A DNA stretch of 64,000 bases from Ignavibacteria bacterium. Its GTDB lineage: Bacteria; Bacteroidota; Ignavibacteria; Kapaibacteriales; Kapaibacteriaceae. Shown here one piece after another: positions 55,647-64,000 of this stretch. A model generated the notes under the pieces. The model was not told where the DNA came from, ran no database searches, and saw only the letters and a program-made list of their open reading frames with translations. Made by a program: the position numbers and the translations under genes. Positions within the stretch are counted from its first letter, which is position 1, and every line of letters begins with the position of its first letter. The DNA is taken from contig CP054181.1 of assembly GCA_015709655.1 (NCBI GenBank), positions 1,856,207 to 1,920,206 of the forward strand, in the 5' to 3' direction.

Positions 55647-55678
55647 TATACTTTCAAAAAGTATACGATATAGTATCG
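55647..55678 (+). other. Two adjacent short inverted repeats in the A-cassette spacer
   Basis: TATACTTT (55647-55654) pairs with AAAGTATA (55658-55665) around CAA. Immediately after, CGATA (55666-55670) pairs with TATCG (55674-55678) around TAG. They lie in the 249-bp gap between the A-copy genes, an AT-rich spacer absent from copies B and C. A CTCGTACGAG palindrome also occurs at 55765-55774. Role unknown. Confidence 0.5.
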
Positions 55679-55841
55679 AAGCCATTTGATCTACGAACAA
55701 CCACTTAGTGGACAACAGAAAACGAAAGTAAAAGCAGGAAGTAATGGAATATAGGTTGAAGAAACTCGTACGAGCTTTGTCAGTGATAATCGGAAAAATG
55801 AGTGCTATATCAAAATATTAACGGATTGAAGGGCGTACGAA

Positions 55842-58610
55842 ATGAAAATGAACAGTGCCGCTTTTACACTTCTTGTATGCTTTGTATTTTCTGTATCGAC
55901 GCTGGTCGGACAACGATGGACTTTATTGCCGCGCGTAACGTACGGAGCAAACAATCTCGAAGAGGTGGGTACATCTTGTACGAGTCGCGTAACCTACGAC
56001 TCCGTACACCATGAATTTTGGGCAGGGCACGACTCTCGAATTATTGTATCAAGAGACAACGGGCTCTCGTGGTCCGAACCCTCTCAACCCTTTACACCGT
56101 CACCGTACAATCTAGGAGTTATTGTAGCAAGCGGAGCAGGGAGGATCATCGGATCGTGGGCGAATTCATATAAAAGGCGCTTGTTTTTCGAATTCGATCG
56201 CAGTAACGACTCCTGGGAATCGATTTATACCTCTTCCAGGAGTATTCCATACGCGGTAATTGACAGTGCTGCTTTTATCAATCTGTATACGGGATTATGT
56301 CCCTATAGCCATGCGAGAGATAGAATATGGCGACAAGCGAATCTTGATTCCCCTTACAGTTCCGACAACTATGATGTTGGCTACGATCCAAGTATCCTGC
56401 AGGCACATCCAACAATAATGTCAATCAAGAATGGGGGCAACTGGATTGAGTTCTCGACTGTAGATGGTAAAATTAGTACCTCCTTAATATCTCCAACGAT
56501 CACCCATTACTGCTATTCGGCACAAAAAAATATCATTGTTGCAGGAATTAGAGTGCTTCAGTTTAGCCCAACGAAGTATGATGAAAAACGAAGAGTAGAG
56601 CGCTATAGTATTGGTGTTAGCAACGATAGTGGTAAAATATTTATTGGATATGATACAATCAGGTTTGTTAACAGTAAGAAGATTATAACTAACACAGAGG
56701 TCGACTCAACAGCCTTTATGTTATCCACTATTCGACTACATGGTAAGAGTATTACAGTCGTGTTAGCTGATGGCAGAGTGTTTTCTACTGATGACGGTGG
56801 GAAAACCTTTTGGTATCGTGGAGTTGGCGAATTCAGCACTAGTAAGACGGGAGCTATACATTATTCACGACAATCATATATCTCTACGATATCAGATAGC
56901 GTTGGTAATTTGTTCTACTCACGTAATGGGCAAATCTTTATGGTCCCAAAGGAGATTGAGCAGCCATTGATTCTTTTTGCGAAAGGTAAGATGATTAACA
57001 GTATTTCCGTTGGAAACGGTATGATGATTGCCACCGGATTTAACTATTTAGTGCGAAGTACAAATGGCGGCACCACATGGATTCTTACAGGTTCAATAAC
57101 GACTCCAAAAGAACATGATGATTTCCTCCCGATACCACAAAAGTACATGATCTTTAATCGTATTGTCGCTCGTGACACGGATGACATTGCTGTGTTGAGT
57201 TTTACAAGAGGCATACAAGCAAGGTATCGTGGATACGAAGTTGGCTACGAACTTGATGGTTGGAAGAACTTAATATATGGGTCAAGAAAATTGACAAGAT
57301 TCGGTGAGGATTATATGGATGAGCATAATTCTGATATCACAACGACAAGAAACTACGAAGTAGTAACATTCAATTCTGATTCAGTCCAAACACTAAACAG
57401 AGGTATCGTTCATTTTTTGTCGGACTCAATCTCGCCATTGATTTCCGGAGTCTCCCCCGAACCCTATTACCCTATTCGCTTTTATCAACAACACGAATCC
57501 GAAATCTTTTGCCAAATTAATGTTCTATGGCACTCTACTGATGGTGCTACGTGGCAGGAAATTGGGAAGGGGCTTCCGGCTGACAGCAATGGGCGTCAGG
57601 GTACGATAGCATCAATTCTGCGGCTGCGTGACGGTCGGCTGCTGTGCGGTATGAAAGGCTATACTGTGTTCACTCAGCGTGAGTTTGGTACAGATAACTA
57701 CGATACGTCGTATGTTAAAGGCGGTCTATGGGTCTCATCGGATAACGGACAGAACTGGCAGGAGCTGTCTCACCCTGCAGTTACCGGCAGCAATGTATGG
57801 TTTCTTAAGCGCAAGGGCGACCTCAACGAACAACGACTGGCAACGGCAGTAGATGGAGGTACCGATACGCTGGTGGCGTCCGTCGGCACGGTTGAAACGA
57901 AACGGGTGCTCGATGAAATTCATGAAATTGGCCCTGACGGGAACCCACGTTTTACCGGATTCTACGATACGATATCAGTAACCACAATGCGTGATGCCCG
58001 CATTGTAACGAGCACCGACGGCGGAGCCTCCTGGAGGGTTACCTATAACGAGCCTAAAAGCCGGCCGGGCTTTAGTCCGCGCCGTGAGATCATCTCCCGC
58101 CGTGACGGCAGCCTGCTGGCAGCCACAGTCGAAAGCGGTGTGCTGTGGTCGCCAAATGGTTTGGTATGGACACCACTGGGCAACGATACACTTAATCAGA
58201 CAGTAATATTGGATATAGATGTGGATACTAACGATGTTGTATATGCCGCAACAGATAAAGGTATATTCTACATCAACGACCGCCCCACATCAGTGGATGA
58301 CGGCAAGCTGAATATCCCAAGCAAGAATGGCCGTTTCTTTAGCATGTGGACGTATCCGACTCCCGTCCGCACAAAGGTGCAAGTACGACTAAATAACGTT
58401 GAAGCTCTCAGCAATACCATTCGCAGCTTAAAGCTGTACAACATCTACGGAACAGAAATAGCAGACTTTAGTACTACGATACCACAGCAGACTACCGGCC
58501 GCGCCGAGTTTACCCTTAGCCTGCCTGCGGGACTTGCCTCAGGCGTCTATCTTCTGGCCTTAGATACCGGAGCCGGCATTGTTTCATCGAAGTTGTTTGT
58601 TGCGGAATAG
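55842..58610 (+). CDS. Secreted Asp-box beta-propeller protein with T9SS tail, cassette copy A
   Basis: 922 residues. Signal peptide 1-23 (MKMNSAAFTLLVCFVFSVSTLVG). At least six Asp-box (SxDxGxxW) motifs mark propeller blades: SRDNGLSW (70-77), STDDGGKTFW (315-324), STNGGTTW (406-413), STDGATW (565-571), SSDNGQNW (632-639), STDGGASW (724-731). The fold resembles sialidase or sortilin-type propellers, without an evident sialidase catalytic set. The last 85 or so residues form a T9SS type A-like domain (YPTPVRTKVQV, LYNIYGTEIADF, GVYLLALDTG). The 5' half is AT-rich and diverged from copy B; the 3' half is nearly identical to it. Confidence 0.85.
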   Translation: MKMNSAAFTLLVCFVFSVSTLVGQRWTLLPRVTYGANNLEEVGTSCTSRVTYDSVHHEFWAGHDSRIIVSRDNGLSWSEPSQPFTPSPYNLGVIVASGAGRIIGSWANSYKRRLFFEFDRSNDSWESIYTSSRSIPYAVIDSAAFINLYTGLCPYSHARDRIWRQANLDSPYSSDNYDVGYDPSILQAHPTIMSIKNGGNWIEFSTVDGKISTSLISPTITHYCYSAQKNIIVAGIRVLQFSPTKYDEKRRVERYSIGVSNDSGKIFIGYDTIRFVNSKKIITNTEVDSTAFMLSTIRLHGKSITVVLADGRVFSTDDGGKTFWYRGVGEFSTSKTGAIHYSRQSYISTISDSVGNLFYSRNGQIFMVPKEIEQPLILFAKGKMINSISVGNGMMIATGFNYLVRSTNGGTTWILTGSITTPKEHDDFLPIPQKYMIFNRIVARDTDDIAVLSFTRGIQARYRGYEVGYELDGWKNLIYGSRKLTRFGEDYMDEHNSDITTTRNYEVVTFNSDSVQTLNRGIVHFLSDSISPLISGVSPEPYYPIRFYQQHESEIFCQINVLWHSTDGATWQEIGKGLPADSNGRQGTIASILRLRDGRLLCGMKGYTVFTQREFGTDNYDTSYVKGGLWVSSDNGQNWQELSHPAVTGSNVWFLKRKGDLNEQRLATAVDGGTDTLVASVGTVETKRVLDEIHEIGPDGNPRFTGFYDTISVTTMRDARIVTSTDGGASWRVTYNEPKSRPGFSPRREIISRRDGSLLAATVESGVLWSPNGLVWTPLGNDTLNQTVILDIDVDTNDVVYAATDKGIFYINDRPTSVDDGKLNIPSKNGRFFSMWTYPTPVRTKVQVRLNNVEALSNTIRSLKLYNIYGTEIADFSTTIPQQTTGRAEFTLSLPAGLASGVYLLALDTGAGIVSSKLFVAE

Positions 58611-59020
58611 GGTGCTGAGCCACAAACCAGGCAACCGGAAGGATGCACACCCAGTACGGTCACTAATTTTTTGCTAAAAAAAGATTTGCAAATCTGTAAC
58701 ACTTTGTGTACTTTACAGCATAAATCATGTTGCAACGTAATCCCAGTTGCAGTGCTGATTTATTTACCTGTACGATGGAGTCTCTTATGAAAGCTCTGTA
58801 CTCATTTCTTGGCTCTCTGCCTTTTCTATTTGCTGTAATCCTGCTCGGAACTGCCACGCCCCCTATGGCGATGCCACCGGCGGCACCACCAAGCTGTGGT
58901 TGCGGTGACTTGCCGCCAGATACAGAGCAGACCAAGGTTACAACGGTCTGTATTGATGGTGATACGTGTGAAGTTGCTATTACCTACAGACACTATGCAG
59001 CAACACCAATGGAAGTAGAT
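57540..59020 (+). repeat. Duplicated segment, first copy (pairs with 61276-62756)
   Basis: The 3' half of propeller A, the intergenic region and the 5' third of cysteine-rich B match the sequence exactly 3,736 bp downstream. Two blocks appear identical base for base: 57807-58026 (220 bp) and 58615-58898 (284 bp). Outer limits are approximate, where similarity fades. No transposase or terminal repeats flank it. Confidence 0.9.
58682..58695. promoter_or_regulatory. 14-bp perfect palindrome upstream of cysteine-rich gene B
   Basis: AGATTTGCAAATCT, a perfect inverted repeat without spacer, 92 bp before the B-copy start. An identical copy occurs before gene C. Its form suits a dimeric regulator, but none is identified. 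Confidence 0.55.
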
Positions 59021-59458
59021 CCGTGCAATGGTTCTTTACGCATCAATTCCCGAACATGCTTTAAGAGGATCTGCTTCCCAGATAGTTGCCCACTTCCAAT
59101 AGGCAAGGAGCAGAAAGTGATGGAGAGTGTGTTCTATGCACTGAATCCTCTTGGCGGTGACATTAATGCGCTGGCTGGATCGATTCCGTATTGTGACCAT
59201 ATACCTCCTATTAACCAAGTTTATTGCTGGACGGTTACCATGCCACGCTGTGTACGGTGGGAAGGGAACTGTTTGGTTCTCTGCGGTGATGAAGAATGCT
59301 GTACCACGTCGTGGAGAATTTGTATTAATCCTGTGACAGGTCAACCTTATGCTGAAGAGAACGGGGTATGTCCCCCACCAAATCAGGTATGCCACCCTCC
59401 CTGTATTCCGGTTGTATGCAAATACGATCCCACTTTGGTAACAAGCTTTTGTCGATAA
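58787..59458 (+). CDS. Secreted cysteine-rich protein, cassette copy B
   Basis: About 223 residues from ATG 58787, with GGAG at 58777-58780 and the signal peptide MKALYSFLGSLPFLFAVILLG. It keeps all 21 cysteines of copies A and C. The N-terminal third is almost identical to copy C, while the C-terminal half (PYAEENGVCPPPNQVCHPPCIPVVCKYD in parts) has diverged. Variable stretches lie between cysteines, for example NGSLRINSRTC versus NDHVYINSRTC. The propeller gene B begins only 23 bp after its stop, a tight operon. Function unknown. Confidence 0.78.
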   Translation: MKALYSFLGSLPFLFAVILLGTATPPMAMPPAAPPSCGCGDLPPDTEQTKVTTVCIDGDTCEVAITYRHYAATPMEVDPCNGSLRINSRTCFKRICFPDSCPLPIGKEQKVMESVFYALNPLGGDINALAGSIPYCDHIPPINQVYCWTVTMPRCVRWEGNCLVLCGDEECCTTSWRICINPVTGQPYAEENGVCPPPNQVCHPPCIPVVCKYDPTLVTSFCR

Positions 59459-59481
59459 AAACCAATTGGTGTGGCTTCGTT

Positions 59482-62346
59482 ATGAAGAAAAATCGTGGAC
59501 CGCTGAAGGCAGTAACATTGGTACGATGCCTTGTTTCATGTTTTCTTGCCGTTATTATTTTACTGCCCGTACCGCAAGCTGCTGCCCAGATGTGGCAGGC
59601 TCTGCCTGCGGTAACCGTAGGAGGTGCAAAAAACACGGGAGGATGGCGGCCTCGTGGTGGCATAGCCGGTCTTGTAGCCTACGACACTGCATACCGGGAG
59701 TTTTGGGCCGGACACGGTTCGCATATCATAGTGTCACGCGATAACGGTGTTTCCTGGTCTGAGCCAAAGCTGCCTGTTCCTCCCTCTTTCTATTATAGAG
59801 ACATAGCCATTTCGGCAGGTGCGGGTCGAATCCTTGGAGCATTGATAACTCCGGATCATATCTTTGTCAAATTGGAATTTGATCGGACGCGGAATTGCTG
59901 GACTGAAATTGACAGTTTCCGTTTGGTACAATTTCACGCAGCCGTTGATAGTGCAGCCATTTTCCTGGAGGGTAAGTTTAATTCGCAGGGAACAGCAGTG
60001 ATATGGGAGCTATGGGTGTCTCACGCCGGCGATCAAACCTGGCATTCTGTTACCGATCTCGGTGAGATAAGGCAGGTGGAACAACCAATGAGACTGATGC
60101 GTTCTCCATACATCCAGGAAGTACACCCCACAATCGTTGCCGTGCAAAGCCTTGACAACTGGGTTGAGTATTCGTCAGAAACAGGAAGAACGGCGCGTAC
60201 CAAAATTCCACCAACAGCACTCTATTACAACTATTCAGCGAACAGGGATGTGATTATTGCCGGGTTTCGCACCCTTCTTCCTAATCCTGATCCTAATAAA
60301 TCAAACAAGGAGATAGCGTATTTCAATATAGGTGTAAGTACTGATGGCGGCGACACCTGGCACCAGTATGATACGATTCGTTTTGTAAACAGTGATAAGA
60401 TTGTTACCAATACCGAATACCAGCAAAATCATCTTCAGGTAAGCATAATGCATTTGCATGGCAATACGGTAACAATTGTTCTTGCCGACGGAACGGTATT
60501 CTCGACCAATGATAATGGCAACACGTTTTGGTATCGTGGAGTTGGTGAGTTCATTGTTAAAGATGATGAGGGGCTTCTCGCATACCCGGCCCGCGAGACG
60601 GTAAGAACTGATAGCGAGGGGAATATGTATTACGTGCGACAAAGCGGGCAGCTTTTACGAACAGGCCAGTTGCTTCGAGTACCAGCGGATATCCGGCAGC
60701 CGTTGGAACTTGTTACAAAAGGAAAAAATTTTTATTGGTTTACATTAGGCGACGGCACGATGCTGGCAGCCGGAGCAACGTATCTGGCACGTAGCACCGA
60801 TGCAGGAAGTACCTGGCTGCTAACCGGCAGAGTCACTGAGCAGCACAAAGATCAGGACTACACTCCGGTGCCTCAGGAGAAGATGATATTTGACCGCATT
60901 GTCGCCACTGATACAAATGATGTCGCGGTTCTTAGCTCTACGGGAAACATTCAGGCACAGTATCTGGGCGAAGATGGTGTCTATCGCCTGGATGGCTATT
61001 ACCGACTCAACTGGAGTTACCAGGGTGAAGTAAAACTATGGATTGGCGAGTATCACTCTGATGAATATGTTACAAAGAATTATGAAGTAGCCAGCTTCAC
61101 ACCAGACTCGGTACTGGATCTGAACCAGGGCATAATCTATATGAAGGCAGACTCGATAGCACCGCTGCCTGGAGAAGCCCTGCCAAGAAGGTACGAGTCT
61201 GAAAAGCCGCAGTTTTATCAGCAGAGCAACTCCGAGATCTTTTACCAAAAAACAGTTCTGTGGCACTCTACCGATGGCGGCGGTACGTGGCAAGAAATTG
61301 GAAAGGAGCTTACGGCTGACAGCAACGGAATTCCAGGTACGATAGCCTCAATGCTGCGCCTGCGCGACGGCCGGCTGCTGTGCGGTATGAAAGGCTATAC
61401 CGTGTACACTCAGACTGAATTTGGCACGGATAATTACGATACGTCGTATGTTGGCGGTGGTCTGTGGGTCTCATCCGATAACGGACAGAACTGGCAGGAG
61501 CTGCCTCACCCGGCAGTAACCGGCAGTAATGTATGGTTTCTCAAGCGCAAGGGCGACCTCAACGAACAACGACTGGCAACGGCAGTAGATGGAGGTACCG
61601 ATACGCTGGTGGCGTCCGTCGGCACGGTTGAAACGAAACGGGTGCTCGATGAAATTCATGAAATTGGCCCTGACGGGAACCCACGTTTTACCGGATTCTA
61701 CGATACGATATCAGTAACCACAATGCGTGATGCCCGCATTGTAACGAGCACCGACGGCGGAGTATCCTGGAGGGTTACCTATAACGAGCCTAAAAGCCGG
61801 CCGGGCTTTAGTCCGCGCCGTGAGATCATCTCCCGCCGTGACGGAAGCCTGCTTGCAGCTACAGTCGAGAGCGGTGTGCTGTGGTCGCCCAATGGCCTGG
61901 TATGGACACCGCTTGGCAACGATACCCTTAACCAGACAGTAATTTTGGATATAGATGTGGATACTAACGATGTTGTATATGCTGCAACAGACAAGGGTAT
62001 CTTCTACATCAACGACCGCCCCACATCAGTGGATGACGGCAAGCTGAATATCCCAAGCAAGAATAGCCGTTTCTTTAGCATGTGGACGTATCCGGCGCCC
62101 GTGCGCACGCAGGTGCAGGTACGGTTGAACAACGTCGAAGCACTCAGCAATACCATTCGCAGCTTAAAGCTGTACAACATCTACGGTACGGAAGTGGCGG
62201 ACTACAGCACTGCGATACCGCAGCAGAGTGCCGGCCGAGCCGAGTTTACTCTTAGCCTGCCTGCGCACATTGCCTCGGGCGTCTATCTTCTGGCCTTAGA
62301 TACCGGAGCCGGCATTGTTTCATCGAAGCTGTTTGTTGCGGAATAG
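59482..62346 (+). CDS. Secreted Asp-box beta-propeller protein with T9SS tail, cassette copy B
   Basis: 954 residues from ATG 59482; an upstream in-frame ATG would lie within the preceding gene and hide the signal peptide. The signal region (VRCLVSCFLAVIILLPVPQAAAQ) follows a basic MKKNRG start. Asp-box motifs repeat as in copy A: SRDNGVSW, STDGGDTW, STNDNGNTFW, STDAGSTW, STDGGGTW, SSDNGQNW, STDGGVSW. The T9SS tail is nearly that of copy A (YPAPVRTQVQV, LYNIYGTEVADY). B aligns with A all along, but with an abrupt rise to near identity over its 3' half, which suggests gene conversion. Confidence 0.87.
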   Translation: MKKNRGPLKAVTLVRCLVSCFLAVIILLPVPQAAAQMWQALPAVTVGGAKNTGGWRPRGGIAGLVAYDTAYREFWAGHGSHIIVSRDNGVSWSEPKLPVPPSFYYRDIAISAGAGRILGALITPDHIFVKLEFDRTRNCWTEIDSFRLVQFHAAVDSAAIFLEGKFNSQGTAVIWELWVSHAGDQTWHSVTDLGEIRQVEQPMRLMRSPYIQEVHPTIVAVQSLDNWVEYSSETGRTARTKIPPTALYYNYSANRDVIIAGFRTLLPNPDPNKSNKEIAYFNIGVSTDGGDTWHQYDTIRFVNSDKIVTNTEYQQNHLQVSIMHLHGNTVTIVLADGTVFSTNDNGNTFWYRGVGEFIVKDDEGLLAYPARETVRTDSEGNMYYVRQSGQLLRTGQLLRVPADIRQPLELVTKGKNFYWFTLGDGTMLAAGATYLARSTDAGSTWLLTGRVTEQHKDQDYTPVPQEKMIFDRIVATDTNDVAVLSSTGNIQAQYLGEDGVYRLDGYYRLNWSYQGEVKLWIGEYHSDEYVTKNYEVASFTPDSVLDLNQGIIYMKADSIAPLPGEALPRRYESEKPQFYQQSNSEIFYQKTVLWHSTDGGGTWQEIGKELTADSNGIPGTIASMLRLRDGRLLCGMKGYTVYTQTEFGTDNYDTSYVGGGLWVSSDNGQNWQELPHPAVTGSNVWFLKRKGDLNEQRLATAVDGGTDTLVASVGTVETKRVLDEIHEIGPDGNPRFTGFYDTISVTTMRDARIVTSTDGGVSWRVTYNEPKSRPGFSPRREIISRRDGSLLAATVESGVLWSPNGLVWTPLGNDTLNQTVILDIDVDTNDVVYAATDKGIFYINDRPTSVDDGKLNIPSKNSRFFSMWTYPAPVRTQVQVRLNNVEALSNTIRSLKLYNIYGTEVADYSTAIPQQSAGRAEFTLSLPAHIASGVYLLALDTGAGIVSSKLFVAE

Positions 62347-62756
62347 GGTACTGAGCCACAAACCAGGCAACCGGAAGGATGCACACCCAGTACGGTCACT
62401 AATTTTTTGCTAAAAAAAGATTTGCAAATCTGTAACACTTTGTGTACTTTACAGCATAAATCATGTTGCAACGTAATCCCAGTTGCAGTGCTGATTTATT
62501 TACCTGTACGATGGAGTCTCTTATGAAAGCTCTGTACTCATTTCTTGGCTCTCTGCCTTTTCTATTTGCTGTAATCCTGCTCGGAACTGCCACGCCCCCT
62601 ATGGCGATGCCACCGGCGGCACCACCAAGCTGTGATTGCGGTGACTTGCCGCCAGATACAGAGCAGACCAAGGTTACAACGGTGTGTATTGATGGTGATA
62701 CGTGTGAAGTTGCTATTACCTACAAACACTATGCAGCAACACCAATGGAACAAGAT
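61276..62756 (+). repeat. Duplicated segment, second copy (pairs with 57540-59020)
   Basis: The partner of the upstream copy at a constant 3,736-bp offset, without insertions or deletions from about 61543 to 62634. It contains the 3' half of propeller B, the intergenic region with palindrome and GTTGCA repeats, and the start of cysteine-rich C. Confidence 0.9.
62418..62431. promoter_or_regulatory. 14-bp perfect palindrome upstream of cysteine-rich gene C
   Basis: Same AGATTTGCAAATCT as at 58682, 92 bp before the C-copy start, within the duplicated segment. Confidence 0.55.
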
Positions 62757-63200
62757 CCGTGCAATCCTACGCTTCGCATCAATTCCCGAACATGCTTTAA
62801 GAGGATCTGCTTCTTAAATAACTGTCCACTTCCAATAGGCAAGGAGCAGAAGGTGATGGAGAGCGTGTTCTATGCACTGAATCCACTTGGCGGTGACATA
62901 AATATGCTTGCAGGAGCGATTCCGTATTGTGATCCACCCCCACCTTACAACCAAGTTTATTGCTGGACTGTAACCATGCCCCGCTGTGTACAGTGGGAGG
63001 ATAGTTGTTTGGTTTGGTGCCAGGATGCTGAGTGTTGCACTAATTCGTGGAGGATTTGTATTGATCCTGTAACAGGACTGCCCTATACAGAACAGCTGCT
63101 TGTACCCGGGTGCCCTCAACCAAGTCAGGTATGCTATGCTCCCTGTGTTACGGTTGAATGTCAATACGACCCTGCTTTGGTAACAAACTTTTGCAGATAA
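62523..63200 (+). CDS. Secreted cysteine-rich protein, cassette copy C
   Basis: About 225 residues from ATG 62523, with the same ribosome site and signal peptide as copy B. All 21 cysteines are present. Its middle is closer to copy A (RICFLNNCPLPIGKE, INMLAGAIPYCD, CVQWEDSCLV) while its N-terminus is closer to B, so the three copies are a mosaic. The stop is followed 59 bp later by a third propeller gene. Function unknown. Confidence 0.78.
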   Translation: MKALYSFLGSLPFLFAVILLGTATPPMAMPPAAPPSCDCGDLPPDTEQTKVTTVCIDGDTCEVAITYKHYAATPMEQDPCNPTLRINSRTCFKRICFLNNCPLPIGKEQKVMESVFYALNPLGGDINMLAGAIPYCDPPPPYNQVYCWTVTMPRCVQWEDSCLVWCQDAECCTNSWRICIDPVTGLPYTEQLLVPGCPQPSQVCYAPCVTVECQYDPALVTNFCR

Positions 63201-63259
63201 TTCAATGGCAGTCGTTTCTCATATGCAGAGATAATCCACAGATTAAGGTAGCAATATTG

Positions 63260-64000
63260 ATGAAAGCTCTTTCTTCCATTGTTTCAGTTATCATCACTGT
63301 ATTTGCAGTTTCTCAAAGTGTCGCTCAACAATGGGGAGTCATGCCATTAGTAATGTCAGGGATAGTAGGAAACTATATTGGGAAACAGTATGCTCCTAGT
63401 AGTGGGGTTGTCTATGATACAGTGCATCACGAATTTTGGGCGGGTCATGCATCGCATGCCATCGTCTCAGATGATTATGGTATTACCTGGTCTGAGCCTG
63501 CTCTCCCTTCTACCCCGTCAGACCGAAACATATTTATGACTTTCGCAACGGGTGCAGGTCGGGTATTCTGCGTATTTACAAACACCTATAAGTCGAGAAT
63601 GTACCTTGAATACGATCGTACAAACAGGGAATGGGTTGAAATTGACAGCAGTCGCAGAGCAGGTGTACTCGCAGCAGTTGATAGTGTTGCCGTATTATTA
63701 GTAAGTAATGGGAATATACAACAAGGGCGGGTATCTTATGCCCGTGAATACTCTTGGCATTCTGTTGATTACAATGCCCCCGTTGCAGGTTTAGACTTTC
63801 CAAACATCCAAGAAGTACACCCCACAATCGTTGCTGTACAAAATCTTGACCAATGGATTGAGTATTCGTCAGAGACAGGTAGAACGACACCCACCAAAAT
63901 CCCGCAAACAGCACTCTATTACAACTATTCAGCTAACAAAGAAGCTATTCTTGCCGGGTTTCGTACCCTCCTTCCCAACCCGGATCCAAATAATTCAAGA
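63260..64000 (+). CDS. Asp-box beta-propeller protein, cassette copy C, cut by window edge
   Basis: An open frame from ATG 63260, with AAGG at 63245-63248, runs 247 codons to the edge without a stop. It starts MKALSSIVSVIITVFAVSQSVAQ, a signal peptide, then matches copies A and B: VYDTVHHEFWAGHASHAIVS, DDYGITWSEP and the EVHPTIVAV segment. From about 63810 it is closely similar to B at 60110 onwards. The remaining two thirds, including any T9SS tail, lie outside the window. Confidence 0.85.
   Translation, partial: MKALSSIVSVIITVFAVSQSVAQQWGVMPLVMSGIVGNYIGKQYAPSSGVVYDTVHHEFWAGHASHAIVSDDYGITWSEPALPSTPSDRNIFMTFATGAGRVFCVFTNTYKSRMYLEYDRTNREWVEIDSSRRAGVLAAVDSVAVLLVSNGNIQQGRVSYAREYSWHSVDYNAPVAGLDFPNIQEVHPTIVAVQNLDQWIEYSSETGRTTPTKIPQTALYYNYSANKEAILAGFRTLLPNPDPNNSR

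Noticed and set aside
57540..62756. Duplication caused by a mobile element
   Set aside because: No transposase, terminal inverted repeats or target-site duplications at the borders. Boundaries fade gradually inside coding sequence, as expected of unequal recombination.

Overview
The window looks like chromosomal DNA from a Bacteroidota/Chlorobiota-related bacterium. A Candidatus Kapabacteria / Ignavibacteria-type lineage is my best guess. The reasons are: (i) at least six proteins end in a type IX secretion (T9SS) type A-like sorting domain (YPNPAS..., VYNxxG-like, GxYxL...); (ii) the groES, tRNA/secE and fusA genes are preceded by Bacteroidetes-type TAnnTTTG promoter boxes; (iii) the EF-G is of the AHIDSGKTT subtype; (iv) base composition is moderate and strong Shine-Dalgarno sites are often missing. 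The lineage is inference; the other points are read from the sequence.

Layout. 1-9.5 kb: a partial GCS2-type carboxylate-amine ligase, two small secreted or unknown proteins, a large secreted subtilase with a T9SS tail, a secreted gingipain-fold (C25-like) protein, an LTxxQ lipoprotein and an orphan MlaE-type permease. 9.6-11.8 kb: a heat-shock unit with a perfect CIRCE operator, groES, groEL and a terminator. 11.9-18.6 kb: a degenerate TatD-like protein, an FAD oxidoreductase overlapping an MnmM/YtqB-type methyltransferase (a likely tRNA wobble-uridine pair), an OmpA/PD40 envelope protein, and the overlapping run maf, sugar-type ABC permease, plsY. 18.6-23 kb (minus strand): YfhO, a small unknown protein and aspartokinase. 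23-29 kb: a DUF1800/DUF1501 pair and a glycosidase-like T9SS protein. 29-30.9 kb: an HNH nuclease divergent from carA.

30.9-42.6 kb is the core gene-expression block: tRNA-Tyr, -Gly, -Thr and -Trp, secE, nusG, an L1-type leader, rplK, rplA, an L10 leader, rplJ, rplL, rpoB, rpoC and a terminator. tuf is absent from its common place between tRNA-Thr and tRNA-Trp. 42.7-54.7 kb is mixed: a beta-helix/histidine-phosphatase T9SS fusion, a DUF2235 hydrolase, a dicarboxylate symporter, an MFS exporter, a universal-stress protein with an NhaP2-type antiporter, a lipoprotein and a solitary fusA.

54.8-64 kb holds the most unusual feature: three tandem copies of a two-gene cassette. Each cassette has a small secreted protein with 21 invariant cysteines, followed by a large Asp-box beta-propeller protein that ends, in the two complete copies, in a T9SS tail. 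Copies are offset by exactly 3,736 bp across long identical blocks, so the array is recently duplicated or being homogenised. It carries 17-bp-phased GTTGCA repeats and a 14-bp palindrome upstream of the cysteine-rich genes. I do not recognise this system and consider it the best candidate for something undescribed.
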